Below the pieces are notes generated by a model. The model had not been told where the DNA came from. It ran no database searches and saw only the letters and a program-made list of their open reading frames with translations. DNA of 64,000 nt, taken from positions 62,001-126,000 of the forward strand of contig NZ_JAHWGU010000026.1 of NCBI RefSeq assembly GCF_020873875.1, in the 5' to 3' direction. This DNA is from Actinoplanes sp. DH11 (GTDB taxonomy: Bacteria > Actinomycetota > Actinomycetes > Mycobacteriales > Micromonosporaceae). Positions 18,561-26,596 of this stretch are shown piece after piece. Position 1 is the first letter of the stretch. Each line of letters begins with the position of its first letter. A program made the position numbers and the translations under genes.

Positions 18561-18839
18561 TCAGGCGGCCACGGGCGTCACGGTGGGACCGCGCGGCCGG
18601 GTCCGCCCGGGTGCGTCGGGGTCGCGGTGGCGTGGCACACCGGTACGCCGGGCGCGCTCCCGCATCTCCGAACGGCTGACCGGGGAGGTCACGACCGTCC
18701 GGAAGTTGAGCAGGGCACCGGCGGTGAGCGCGGCCAGCAGCAGGACACCGGCGACGGCGCCCGCTCCGACAAGGATCGCGGCAGGGCCGGCATCGGTCAG
18801 CAGACCGACCAGGCGCCAAAGGGCTTCCCACCACATCAC
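18561..18839 (-). CDS. Small membrane protein, DUF6412-like
   Basis: 92 residues from GTG at 18837-18839 directly followed by ATG. It opens MMWWEALWRLVGLL and has one or two hydrophobic segments ('AAILVGAGAVAGVLLLAAL'), then a basic C-terminal tail ('RSEMRERARRTGVPRHRDPD'). From memory this matches the DUF6412 family that often stands beside an extra YidC/Oxa1 gene in actinomycetes; the family name is a recollection, not a search result. The pairing suggests a helper or substrate of the YidC paralogue. Confidence 0.65.
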   Translation of the reverse strand: MMWWEALWRLVGLLTDAGPAAILVGAGAVAGVLLLAALTAGALLNFRTVVTSPVSRSEMRERARRTGVPRHRDPDAPGRTRPRGPTVTPVAA

Positions 18840-19200
18840 GCGTTCACCCTAGCCTCCCCTCGCAACCCCCGGCAGCCCGCAACCGACCCCGGATCATCAG
18901 ACCCGCCGCCCACAACCAAGCCCGGAACATCACGCGCGAGCGCCACAGGCGAACGTCACCGGCGAGGTAGGCGCGCAACCGAAGCGTCGCGACGGGAGTC
19001 TCCTATCGTCCGGTCAAGCAGCGAGTACGAGCTCTTCTGCCGGTTTGTGCTGGTTAGCAGGGTTCGGGTGCGAAGCATGGCGCGCGGGACGCCAACACGG
19101 CGGCGGCCAAGGCAGACGAGTGCGGCGTGGTGCTGCCTGCCCTCGCCTCCGTCGCGGTCCCTCCGAACAAGTCGCTGAGGTCGGCTGCGTGGCGTCCGCG
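18840..19200. other. Intergenic region before the hairpin repeat
   Basis: No gene can be supported here. Short frames are Arg/Ser-rich and lack start signals. The stretch ends at the large inverted repeat 19201-19289, and the 135 bases after that repeat also look non-coding. Confidence 0.4.
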
Positions 19201-19289
19201 CGGAGATGTTGATCTGCTAGCGCTACGAAATCGCGGTCTTAAACCCTTGATCACAGCGATTTCGCACCGCTAGCAGATCAACATCTCCG
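19201..19289. repeat. 89-bp hairpin repeat, copy A
   Basis: Two outer arms of 22 bp match perfectly (cggagatgttgatctgctag pairs with its complement at the other end), with an inner 9-bp pair (cgaaatcgc). The loop is about 21 bases and contains 'cccttgatcaca'. A related copy with the same loop lies at 42631-42719. Both are between genes. This is a dispersed palindromic element of the REP/MITE type; no transposase is near. Confidence 0.85.
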
Positions 19290-19424
19290 ACTGGGACGGC
19301 GCGTCCGGCACGACCGGGGCCGGGGCCGGGGGACGCGGGTTGGTGCGCGGGAGGTGTCGGCTGGACGGCGTTCGGCTTGCTCCGCCTGTACGTGCGGACG
19401 TGAGCGAGCGTCACGGCGCGGGCG

Positions 19425-20186
19425 TCAGGGTGTGTCGTCGTCCGGCAGGGCGGCATAGGCCTGTCGCAACACCTCCACGATCGGCTTTCCGTGGTGGCTG
19501 AGTGGCGGTGCGTCGAGTTGGTCGAGGAGGGCGTCCGGCCGTATCCCGGAAGGTGCCGCCGCGGCCGCCGGCGGATCCGTGCCCCAGAAGGCCGCCGGGT
19601 CCGCCGGGTCGATGAGGGGCCGGGGCGGGGGTGCCGGTGCGGGTGACGCCGCCGCGACCAGGCCGTCGATGGCGGCGGACTCGCGGAGCAGGCGCAGGCG
19701 CATCAGGAGTTCGTCGCGGGAGCGGCCGCGCCAGGTGAAAACCTCGAACGGGTCGCTCTCGAACGTGCGCGCCAAGGCGTAGCAGGTGGCGGCGAGATGT
19801 TCGCAGGGCATCGGCCAGCGTTCGCACGTGCAGTCGAGCGCGACCTCGTCGAGGGAGAGCGGCAGCAGGCCGAGCCCGGCTTCGGCGAAGACGGCTTCGA
19901 TGCCGTCCGGCATCCGGCCGTCGAGCAGCGAGGCGACGTAGCGGGCCTCGGTTACCAGGGCTTTCTCGACGCGCGCCCATTCGGTGGCGCCGAAGGAGCG
20001 GACGGCGATGCGTGCGCGGAAAGCGGCCGGGTCGTCGGGGCCGCGGACCTGGGCGACGACGAGGCTGGACGAGATGGTGAGGCTGCGGACGTGGCCGGCG
20101 CGTTCGTCGCGGCGGCCGCGGGCGAACGTCGGGCCCATCCGCAGGGCCTCGAACATGCCGAGGAAGGCGAGGGGCAGGTCAGTCAA
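19425..20186 (-). CDS. SWIM zinc-finger protein
   Basis: 253 residues from TTG at 20184-20186; its first eight bases overlap the stop of the SNF2 gene upstream, so translation is probably coupled. The SWIM motif CxCx(n)CxH is visible at about residues 119-131 as 'CTCERWPMPCEHLAA'. Residues 1-110 form the family's N-terminal domain ('FARGRRDERAGHVRSLTISS' is typical). The C-terminal ~70 residues are Pro/Ala-rich. SWIM domains bind DNA or protein. In actinomycetes this protein is nearly always paired with a SNF2 ATPase, as here. The function of the pair is unproven; chromatin or transcription remodelling and RNA polymerase recycling are possibilities. Confidence 0.88.
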   Translation of the reverse strand: MTDLPLAFLGMFEALRMGPTFARGRRDERAGHVRSLTISSSLVVAQVRGPDDPAAFRARIAVRSFGATEWARVEKALVTEARYVASLLDGRMPDGIEAVFAEAGLGLLPLSLDEVALDCTCERWPMPCEHLAATCYALARTFESDPFEVFTWRGRSRDELLMRLRLLRESAAIDGLVAAASPAPAPPPRPLIDPADPAAFWGTDPPAAAAAPSGIRPDALLDQLDAPPLSHHGKPIVEVLRQAYAALPDDDTP

Positions 20187-23100
20187 CGATCGCCTCCGGT
20201 GCCAGGGCGACCAGGTCGCGCAGTTCGCTGGTGGAGAGCGCGCTCAGCCAGCCCTCCCCCGTGCCGACCACCCGCTCGGCGAGCACGCCCTTGTCGGCGA
20301 GCACCTTGTCGATGTTCTCCTCGAGGGTGCCGAGGCAGACCAGGTTGTGCACGTGCACGTCGCGGCGCTGCCCGATCCGGTAGGCCCGGTCGGAGGCCTG
20401 CGACTCGGTCGCCGGGTTCCACCAGCGGTCGACGTGGATCACGTGGTTGGCCGCGGTCAGGTTGAGGCCGGTACCGCCGGCTTTCAGCGACAGCACGAAG
20501 ATCCCGGGCTGCGCGGCCCGTTGGAACTCCGCGACCATGGCGTCGCGCGCGGCGCGCGGCGTGCCTCCGTGCAGGAACGTGACGGGTACGCCGAAGCGGG
20601 CCGTCAGATGCGGCGTCAGCATCTGGCCGAACCGGGCGAACTGGGTGAACACCAGCGCGCTCTCCCCCGCACCGAGCGCCCGGTCGAGGATCTCCTCCAG
20701 CCGGTCCACCTTGCCGGAGCGCCCGGGCAGCGGCGAGTTGTCCTTCAGGGCGAGCGCCGGGTGCACGCACACCTGTTTCAGCTTGGTCATCGCGGCCAGC
20801 ACGAGACCTTTGCGCCAGTTGTCGCCGGGTTCGTCGAGCCGGCCGGTGAGGTCGTCGAGCACCGCCTGGTAGAGGCTGACCTGCTCGGTAGTCATCCCGC
20901 ACAGGTGCCGCACGTGCCGTTTGGCCGGCAGTTCGGCGGCGATCATCGGGTCGCTCTTGGTGCGGCGCAGCAGGAACGGCCGGGTGGCCTGCCGCAGCCG
21001 GGCCGCCGCGTCCTCGTCGCCGTAGCGCTCGACGGGCACCGCGAACCGGGCCCGGAACGTGTGCGCCGACGCGAGCACGCCCGGGTTGAGGAAGTCGAGG
21101 ATCGACCAGAGCTCGGCGAGCCGGTTCTCCACGGGGGTGCCGGTCAGCGCGATCCGGTTGCGGGCCGGGAACCGCCGGACCGCTTTCGCGGCGCCGCTGC
21201 CGGCGTTCTTGATGTGCTGCGCCTCGTCGAGCACCACCCGGTCCCACTCGACCCCGGCGAGCGCGTCCGCGTCGCGGACCGCCGTCGTATACGTGGTGAG
21301 CACCAGGTCCGCGCCCTCGGCCAGGGTCGCCGGGTCCGCCCGGTCGGCGCCGTGCAGCACCCGCACCCGCAGCGACGGCGCGAACCGCTCGGCCTCGCGC
21401 TGCCAGTTGCCGAGCACCGAGAGCGGGCAGATCAGCAGCGCCGGCCCCGCGCGGTGGTGCAGCAGCAGCGCCAGCAGCTGCACCGTCTTGCCGAGCCCCA
21501 TGTCGTCGGCGAGGCACGCGCCGAGCCCGATCCGGTCGAGGAAGGCGAGCCAGGAGAAACCCCGCATCTGGTACGGCCGGAGCACCCCCGCCAGCCCTTC
21601 CGGCGGATCGAGCACTTCCAGCCGCTCGTCGAGGCGCCCGGTGAGCAGGTCGGCCAGCCAGCCCTCGCCGCGGGCGTCGGTCACCGGCAGAGGCAGTTCC
21701 TCCGGCGGCAGCAGGCGCATCGTCGCCAGCGCGTCCCCGGCGGTCATCGTGCCGCCGCCCCGGCGCAGGAAGGCCAGCCCGGCCGCGAGCCGCTGCGGGT
21801 CGAGGTGGACCCACCGCCCGCGCAGCCGGACCAGCGGTACCTTGGCCCGGGCCAGGTCTGTGAGCTCGTGCTCGGTGAGGGTGCGCCCGCCCAGGGCCAG
21901 GCCCCAGCGGTACTCCACCAGCTCCTTCTTGCCCACGGCCCGGTCGCGCAGCACGGCCGAGACCGGCTCACGGCTGCGCACGTTCAGCGACAGGCCGAGC
22001 CCGGGCCGGCGCTGCCACCAGGCAGGCAGCAGCACACCGTAACCGGCCTCCTCGAGCAGCGCGGCATGGCTGAGGAACCCGTGCGCGCCCTCGGTGTCGA
22101 GCAGCATCTCGGCGGGCCGGGCGTCCCGCAAGGCCTCGCCGAGCGCCGGGTAGAGCCGGGCGGCCCGCCCCAGGCCGGCGAGCAGCCGCTCCTGCGGGTG
22201 GCTGGTCCATCGGCTCAGCGGGGCGAACCGGTCATGCCACACCTCGGCCGCCGGCACCAGGACACTCGGCTCGTCGGCCGCTTGGAGCAGGAACTCCAGA
22301 CGCCAGGCGTCCTCCGGCAGCGGCACCTCGTCGGGCAGGACCGGCTCGTGCTCGCGGGGGTCGCCGAGCCGGAAACAGACCCGCACCTCGGCACCCCGGG
22401 CCGCTTGGTCGAACCACGCGTCGAGGCGCCCGACCAGCTCGTCGACGAGCGCCGGAGCGGCCTCGAACCCCGGCTTACCACCGAGCGCGGCCAGCCAGCC
22501 GTAGTCGGCCAGGGACACACCGGCCACGGCGAGCCGGGTCCGCACGAGCCCGTCGACCAGCCGTTCCAGGGCCACCTCCACCAGGTCCGCAGCGGCAATC
22601 GCGGAGCCGGCGGGGGACGCGGAACCAGCGGGGGACGCGGAACCAGCGGGCGACGCGGAACCGGCGCGAGTCGCGGAGCCCGCGCCGGCTGCGGAGCCCG
22701 CGTCGGCTGCGGAGCCCGCGCCGGCTGCGGAGCCCGCGTCGGCTGCGGAACCGGCAGGCGTCACGGAATCTGCGCCGTTCACGGAATCTGCGACGATCAT
22801 GGGATTTGCGGCGATCACGGAGCCCTTGTGGGCTGCGGAGCCGGCGCGAGCCGCGGAACCGGCGGCGCCTACGGAGTCGGCGCGGATCGCGGAGCCGGCG
22901 CGAGTCGTGTAGCTGGTGGCGGCCTCGGCGCGGCAGGCCGGTGGCATCCGTTCGATCAGGGCGGCCCGCCGGACCGCGTCGGCGCCGATCACGACCGGGC
23001 GCCAGAAGGCCACCGGCCGGGGGCCGTCGACGCGCACCGACGGCAGCACCCGCCCGCGCCGGACCAGGCCGGCGGCGAACCCGCAGAGCTCGACCAGCCA

Positions 23101-23697
23101 GGCCGCGGACGGCGCGATCCGCCCGTCGAACTCGGCGACCACGTCGGGGTCGACGAACGGCACGCGGACCGCCGGCACCCGCCAGGAGCGGGCCTTGGTG
23201 ATGCCCCGCCGGGGCGCGAGACCGAGCTGCGGCGACCCGAGCGGCCCGGACGACGTGGACGGCAGCACCAGCGTCGCCGGCGCCCGGGTCTCGCCGGCCG
23301 GTAGTCGCTCGACCGGCGCCGCGAACGGATGCCACGGCACGCCGCCCCGCTCCGCCGGCCGCCGGGCGGCCGGTGTGGCGGAGCTGTCCTCGGCCCACAG
23401 GCTGAGCCCGCCGTCCGGCCCGGCGAACCCGTGCAGCACCCGCACCCCCGCCGGCACCGGAGGCCCCGCGGCCCCAGCCGGGTCCCCGACGTTCATCCCC
23501 GCCGTTGCCCGATCGCCCGCGCTCATGCCAGCCCCCGCCCGGTCGTCATCGTCCACGCCGCCCACGACCGGATCGGCCGCGCTCATGCCAGCCCCCGCCC
23601 GGTCGTCATCGTCCACGCCGCCCACGACCGGATCGGCCGCGCTCATGCCAGCCCCGGCCCTGCCACCGTCGTCCACGGCCGGTCCGCCGGCGCTCAT
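20179..23697 (-). CDS. SNF2-family DEAD/DEAH ATPase with repeat insertions
   Basis: 1172 residues from ATG at 23695-23697, which overlaps the upstream gene's stop as ATGA. The open frame runs on upstream, but this start is the sensible one. SNF2 ATPase motifs are complete: Walker A 'DDMGLGKTVQ' near residue 728, Walker B 'VVLDEAQH' near 820, 'LTGTPVENR', and helicase C motifs 'VFTQFARFGQML', 'SLKAGGTGLNL' and 'ASDRAYRIGQ' near 1085. The N-terminal half is the SNF2_assoc-type region seen in bacterial SNF2 proteins. Two odd blocks stand out: a 20-residue tandem duplication at the N terminus, and about 17 hexapeptides of type xxAGSA at residues ~265-366. It should translocate on double-stranded DNA using ATP. 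It forms an operon with the SWIM and DUF5990-like genes. Confidence 0.93.
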   Translation of the reverse strand: MSAGGPAVDDGGRAGAGMSAADPVVGGVDDDDRAGAGMSAADPVVGGVDDDDRAGAGMSAGDRATAGMNVGDPAGAAGPPVPAGVRVLHGFAGPDGGLSLWAEDSSATPAARRPAERGGVPWHPFAAPVERLPAGETRAPATLVLPSTSSGPLGSPQLGLAPRRGITKARSWRVPAVRVPFVDPDVVAEFDGRIAPSAAWLVELCGFAAGLVRRGRVLPSVRVDGPRPVAFWRPVVIGADAVRRAALIERMPPACRAEAATSYTTRAGSAIRADSVGAAGSAARAGSAAHKGSVIAANPMIVADSVNGADSVTPAGSAADAGSAAGAGSAADAGSAAGAGSATRAGSASPAGSASPAGSASPAGSAIAAADLVEVALERLVDGLVRTRLAVAGVSLADYGWLAALGGKPGFEAAPALVDELVGRLDAWFDQAARGAEVRVCFRLGDPREHEPVLPDEVPLPEDAWRLEFLLQAADEPSVLVPAAEVWHDRFAPLSRWTSHPQERLLAGLGRAARLYPALGEALRDARPAEMLLDTEGAHGFLSHAALLEEAGYGVLLPAWWQRRPGLGLSLNVRSREPVSAVLRDRAVGKKELVEYRWGLALGGRTLTEHELTDLARAKVPLVRLRGRWVHLDPQRLAAGLAFLRRGGGTMTAGDALATMRLLPPEELPLPVTDARGEGWLADLLTGRLDERLEVLDPPEGLAGVLRPYQMRGFSWLAFLDRIGLGACLADDMGLGKTVQLLALLLHHRAGPALLICPLSVLGNWQREAERFAPSLRVRVLHGADRADPATLAEGADLVLTTYTTAVRDADALAGVEWDRVVLDEAQHIKNAGSGAAKAVRRFPARNRIALTGTPVENRLAELWSILDFLNPGVLASAHTFRARFAVPVERYGDEDAAARLRQATRPFLLRRTKSDPMIAAELPAKRHVRHLCGMTTEQVSLYQAVLDDLTGRLDEPGDNWRKGLVLAAMTKLKQVCVHPALALKDNSPLPGRSGKVDRLEEILDRALGAGESALVFTQFARFGQMLTPHLTARFGVPVTFLHGGTPRAARDAMVAEFQRAAQPGIFVLSLKAGGTGLNLTAANHVIHVDRWWNPATESQASDRAYRIGQRRDVHVHNLVCLGTLEENIDKVLADKGVLAERVVGTGEGWLSALSTSELRDLVALAPEAIVD
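22600..22905 (-). repeat. 17 x 18-bp repeats encoding xxAGSA hexapeptides inside the SNF2 gene
   Basis: 306 bases divide exactly into 17 units of 18 bp. The units encode TRAGSA, GAAGSA, ARAGSA, ADAGSA, AGAGSA, SPAGSA and diverged forms such as IVADSV. The ADAGSA/AGAGSA pair and the SPAGSA triplet are recent near-identical duplications. The frame is kept throughout. Confidence 0.85.
23521..23640 (-). repeat. Perfect 60-bp tandem duplication at the SNF2 N terminus
   Basis: Bases 23521-23580 and 23581-23640 are identical. Each unit encodes MSAADPVVGG followed by VDDDDRAGAG, so each carries an in-frame ATG preceded by a G-rich stretch. Partly matching units lie on both sides (23641-23697 and about 23481-23520). 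The real start codon at 23697 belongs to the same repeat family. Confidence 0.92.
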
Positions 23698-24167
23698 GCC
23701 AGCTCCCAGGTCAGGTCGGGTGGGGCCACCCGGGCACACCGCGGCCCGCCCTCGGCGTCGGTCAGGCCGAGGCGGGCGACCAGGACGCCCGCGCCGGCGG
23801 CGGCCGCGCTCAGCAGGTCGCCGGGGATGTCGCCGAACAGCAGCTTGGCGCGGCGGAACATCGCGAACGCGTCGCCGTCGACGGCGCCCCAGCTGAGGTA
23901 GAGGAACCGCCGGCCGGGGCGGCCGTGCACCCACGGGCCGCCGACGTCGAGCAGGCCGTCGACGTGCCGCACGTCGACGTCGAACTCCCAGACCGCCCGC
24001 TCGGCGTGGACCGGGACCCGCTGCACCACCTCGGCCTTGCGCTGCACGCCGACGTGCACCCCGCCGAGCCGCAACGCCTCCGCCTGGGGAGCGCCCGCCC
24101 GGCCGGGAAGGTCGTGGCCCTCGATCCGAATCCGCACGCCGACGACTCTAGGCCGTGCCTCCGACAA
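23694..24167 (-). CDS. DUF5990-like protein
   Basis: 157 residues from a TTG at 24165-24167; a GTG at 24135-24137 (giving 147 residues) is equally possible and starts right at the conserved 'VRIRIEGHDLPGR'. The core is a compact all-beta-looking domain with 'VHVGVQRKAEVVQRVP', 'VWEFDVDVRHVDGLLD' and 'GPWVHGRPGRRFLYLSWG', followed by 'FRRAKLLFGDIP'. I connect it to DUF5990 from memory. The stop overlaps the SNF2 start (ATGA at 23694-23697), so it is the first gene of a three-gene unit DUF5990-like, SNF2, SWIM. No enzyme motif is visible. Confidence 0.7.
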   Translation of the reverse strand: MSEARPRVVGVRIRIEGHDLPGRAGAPQAEALRLGGVHVGVQRKAEVVQRVPVHAERAVWEFDVDVRHVDGLLDVGGPWVHGRPGRRFLYLSWGAVDGDAFAMFRRAKLLFGDIPGDLLSAAAAGAGVLVARLGLTDAEGGPRCARVAPPDLTWELA

Positions 24168-24214
24168 TTTTCCGGCGCCGGGCGAGCGGGGCGGCCCGGC
24201 AGTAGGGTGCGTTC

Positions 24215-25309
24215 ATGGAGGCTTGGGACGGTGCCACGGTGCGGTTCCGCTATCCCGATCCGGAGAAGCGTCTCGCGGGCGTGCGGCTGCTCGCCTCCGT
24301 CCGGCACACCGACCTGGAGTTCGCCGGTGCCGCCTGGGAGCTTCGCCTGGAGGCCCCGCCGGTGCGGCGCATCGAGTACCGGTTCGAGCTAACCCATCCG
24401 GACGGCACCCGGGAGACCGTGACCGATCCGGGCAATCCGTCGCTGGCGCCGGGCGGTTTCGGTGATTCCTCGGTGGTGCACGCCCCGGATTACCGGGAGC
24501 CCGACTGGCTGCACCGATCCGACCCGAAAAGCACAAACGGCCCGGAAGACACAAACGGCCCGGACGGCACGAACAGCCCGGACGGCACGAACAGCCCGGA
24601 CGGCACCTGGCGGACGGTGCTGGTGCCGCTCCGGGGCCTGCGCGCGACCTGTGAGATCCGGATCTGGTCGCCGGACGGTCCGGCCTCTCCGCGCGGGCGG
24701 CTGCTGATCGCCCACGACGGCGGCGATTACGAGCGGTTCGCCGGACTGGTGCGATATACGTCGGTGATGATCCGGGCGGGGCGCGTCCCGGCGTACCATC
24801 TGGCGCTCCTGCCGCCCGGTGACCGCGACGAGTGGTACTCGGCCTCCCCCGCCTATGCCCTGGCCCTGGCCGGCGAGATCGTGCCGCGCCTGCGCACGGA
24901 ATTTCAGAGCCCGGCCGTCGTCGGGGTCGGCGCCAGCCTCGGCGCGCTCGCCATGCTGCATGCGCAGCGCCGGCACCCAGCCGGGTTCGCCGGGCTGTTC
25001 TTGCAGTCCGGCAGCTATTTCCAGCCGCGCCATGACAGCCAGGAGGCGGGTTTCGCGCAGTGGGGGCGGATCGTGCGTTTCACCGAGAAGGTCCTGCGGG
25101 CCGGCCGTGGCCCCGCGGTGCCGGCCACGCTGACGTGCGGCGTGGCCGAGGAGAACCTGGCGAACAACCGGGACATGGCGGATGCGCTGCGCGATCAGGG
25201 GTATCCGATTGTCCTCACCGAGAACCCGGACGCGCACACCTGGGCAGGCTGGCGCGACACGCTGGACCCGCACCTCACCTCCCTGCTGTGCCGGGTATGG
25301 CCCGATTGA
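24215..25309 (+). CDS. Enterochelin-esterase-like alpha/beta hydrolase
   Basis: 364 residues from ATG 24215. Residues 1-~95 look like the N-terminal early-set domain of Fes-type esterases ('WDGATVRFRYPDP', 'YRFELTHPDGTRE'). A Gly/Asn/Pro/Asp spacer with repeated 'NSPDGT' follows (~105-133). The hydrolase domain spans ~134-364: 'LLIAHDGGDYERFAGLVRY', the nucleophile elbow 'GVGASLGALAML' (serine near residue 232), an acidic residue region 'CGVAEENLANNRDM', and a final histidine in 'NPDAHTWAGWRDTL'. It is probably cytoplasmic since no signal peptide is seen. Substrates of this superfamily include trilactone siderophores and other esters. It is followed 16 bases later by an ATP-grasp gene, a fixed-looking pair. 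Confidence 0.82.
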   Translation: MEAWDGATVRFRYPDPEKRLAGVRLLASVRHTDLEFAGAAWELRLEAPPVRRIEYRFELTHPDGTRETVTDPGNPSLAPGGFGDSSVVHAPDYREPDWLHRSDPKSTNGPEDTNGPDGTNSPDGTNSPDGTWRTVLVPLRGLRATCEIRIWSPDGPASPRGRLLIAHDGGDYERFAGLVRYTSVMIRAGRVPAYHLALLPPGDRDEWYSASPAYALALAGEIVPRLRTEFQSPAVVGVGASLGALAMLHAQRRHPAGFAGLFLQSGSYFQPRHDSQEAGFAQWGRIVRFTEKVLRAGRGPAVPATLTCGVAEENLANNRDMADALRDQGYPIVLTENPDAHTWAGWRDTLDPHLTSLLCRVWPD

Positions 25310-25325
25310 GTTGAAGGAGGCGGCC

Positions 25326-26564
25326 GTGGCCGACGTCGAGCACACCATCGGACTGTTGCTGGGCACCGAGGACGACTGGCCACGCGCCTACGAGGCGCTG
25401 CTGCGCCGCGTCAGCCTCGTCACCGGGCCGGACGGCCGGACGCACCGGGCCAGTCCGGTGCGTGTCACCATCGAGCCGTTCAACCTGCGGTACCAGCCCC
25501 GGCACGACCTGGTCATCGACCGGCTCGCGTACTGGTACTACCACCCGCGCGAGTGGCTCAAGAAAATCGCGCTGATGGACGACGTGTATTTGCTGAACAG
25601 CCCGTTCACGTTCCAGTCGATGGAGAAGCACGCGGCGTACTGCGCGATGATGCGGCTCGGCCTGAAGATCCCGGAGACGGTGCTCGTGCCGTTCAAGAAC
25701 CCCCTGGAGAACTCACGCTGGGCGTACACGGCGGCGCGGTACAACCGGCCGTTCGACCTGGAGGCGACGGCGGCGGGGGTCGGTTACCCGCTCTGGATGA
25801 AGCCGTACGACGGTGGCGCCTGGGTCGGGGTCTCGCGGATCCGCAACGAGACGGAGTTGCACGCCGCCTACGACGCGTCCGGTGCGCGGCTGATGCATCT
25901 GCAGGCGTCGGTGGAGGATTACGACGTGTTCGCCCGGAGCCTGAGCATCGGCCCGGAGACGATGGTGATGAAGTTCCGGCCGGACCAGCCGATGCACGCC
26001 CGCTACGAGGTGGACCACAACTTCCTGTCGGACTCCGCCGGCGACGAGGTGGTGACGATCTCGCGGCTGGTGAACGCGTTCTTCCGGTGGGAGTTCAACA
26101 GCTGCGAGTCCCTGGTCCGCGGCGACGACGTGCACCCGATCGATTACGCCAACGCCTGCCCGGACGTCTCGCTCACCTCGCTGCACTACTACTTCCCGTG
26201 GGCGATGACCGCCCTGGTCAGGTGGACCGTGTTCTGCGTGGTGACCGGGCGTAAGCCGCGACTGGACACCGACATGTCGCAGTACTTCGCGATCGCCGAC
26301 GACCCGGGGCTCTCCTATGCGGAGAAGCTCGCCGGTTACCGCCGGCTCGCCGACGACTACTTCGAGATCGATCATTACCGGGAGTTCTGCGACAAGCATC
26401 TGAGCAACGTCGACGAGATCGTTTACGACTGGGTGGTCTCCGAGGAGTTCCGGTCGCTGCTGCGTGAGACGGTCCGGGCGATGTATCCGGTGCACGAGCA
26501 CGAGAAGTTCCTTGCCCACTTCGGGGGCCTGATCGATGCGTGGATCCGCGACCAGGGCCGTTGA
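25326..26564 (+). CDS. ATP-grasp family protein of unknown substrate
   Basis: 412 residues from GTG 25326 with a textbook AAGGAGG at 25314-25320; the open frame extends upstream into the esterase but has no reason to start there. The middle holds ATP-grasp features: 'YPLWMKPYDGGAWVGVSRI' (nucleotide-binding lysine and glycine-rich loop), 'MVMKFRPDQPMHARYEV', and a metal-binding 'RWEFNSCES' followed by 'PIDYANACPD'. The N-terminal 'YWYYHPREWLKKIALMDDVYLLNSPFTF'-like region is the pre-ATP-grasp domain. ATP-grasp enzymes join a carboxylate to an amine, thiol or similar via acyl phosphate. The substrate cannot be predicted. The coupling with the esterase suggests one makes and the other cuts an ester or amide. 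Confidence 0.8.
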   Translation: MADVEHTIGLLLGTEDDWPRAYEALLRRVSLVTGPDGRTHRASPVRVTIEPFNLRYQPRHDLVIDRLAYWYYHPREWLKKIALMDDVYLLNSPFTFQSMEKHAAYCAMMRLGLKIPETVLVPFKNPLENSRWAYTAARYNRPFDLEATAAGVGYPLWMKPYDGGAWVGVSRIRNETELHAAYDASGARLMHLQASVEDYDVFARSLSIGPETMVMKFRPDQPMHARYEVDHNFLSDSAGDEVVTISRLVNAFFRWEFNSCESLVRGDDVHPIDYANACPDVSLTSLHYYFPWAMTALVRWTVFCVVTGRKPRLDTDMSQYFAIADDPGLSYAEKLAGYRRLADDYFEIDHYREFCDKHLSNVDEIVYDWVVSEEFRSLLRETVRAMYPVHEHEKFLAHFGGLIDAWIRDQGR

Positions 26565-26589
26565 CGTGGAAACAAGTACGTAATAAACA
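26561..26589 (+). promoter_or_regulatory. Possible promoter of the GH9 gene
   Basis: TTGACG at 26561-26566 and TAAACA at 26584-26589 are separated by 17 bases, in an unusually AT-rich pocket. The -35 box overlaps the ATP-grasp stop codon. Transcription would begin at or just before the ATG at 26597, so the leader would be very short. Confidence 0.45.
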
Positions 26590-26596
26590 TAGGTCC

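Noticed and set aside
18349..18852. 167-codon + strand frame overlapping the small membrane protein gene
   Set aside because: It has no family or ribosome site, and the opposite frame has a clear membrane-protein pattern next to yidC.
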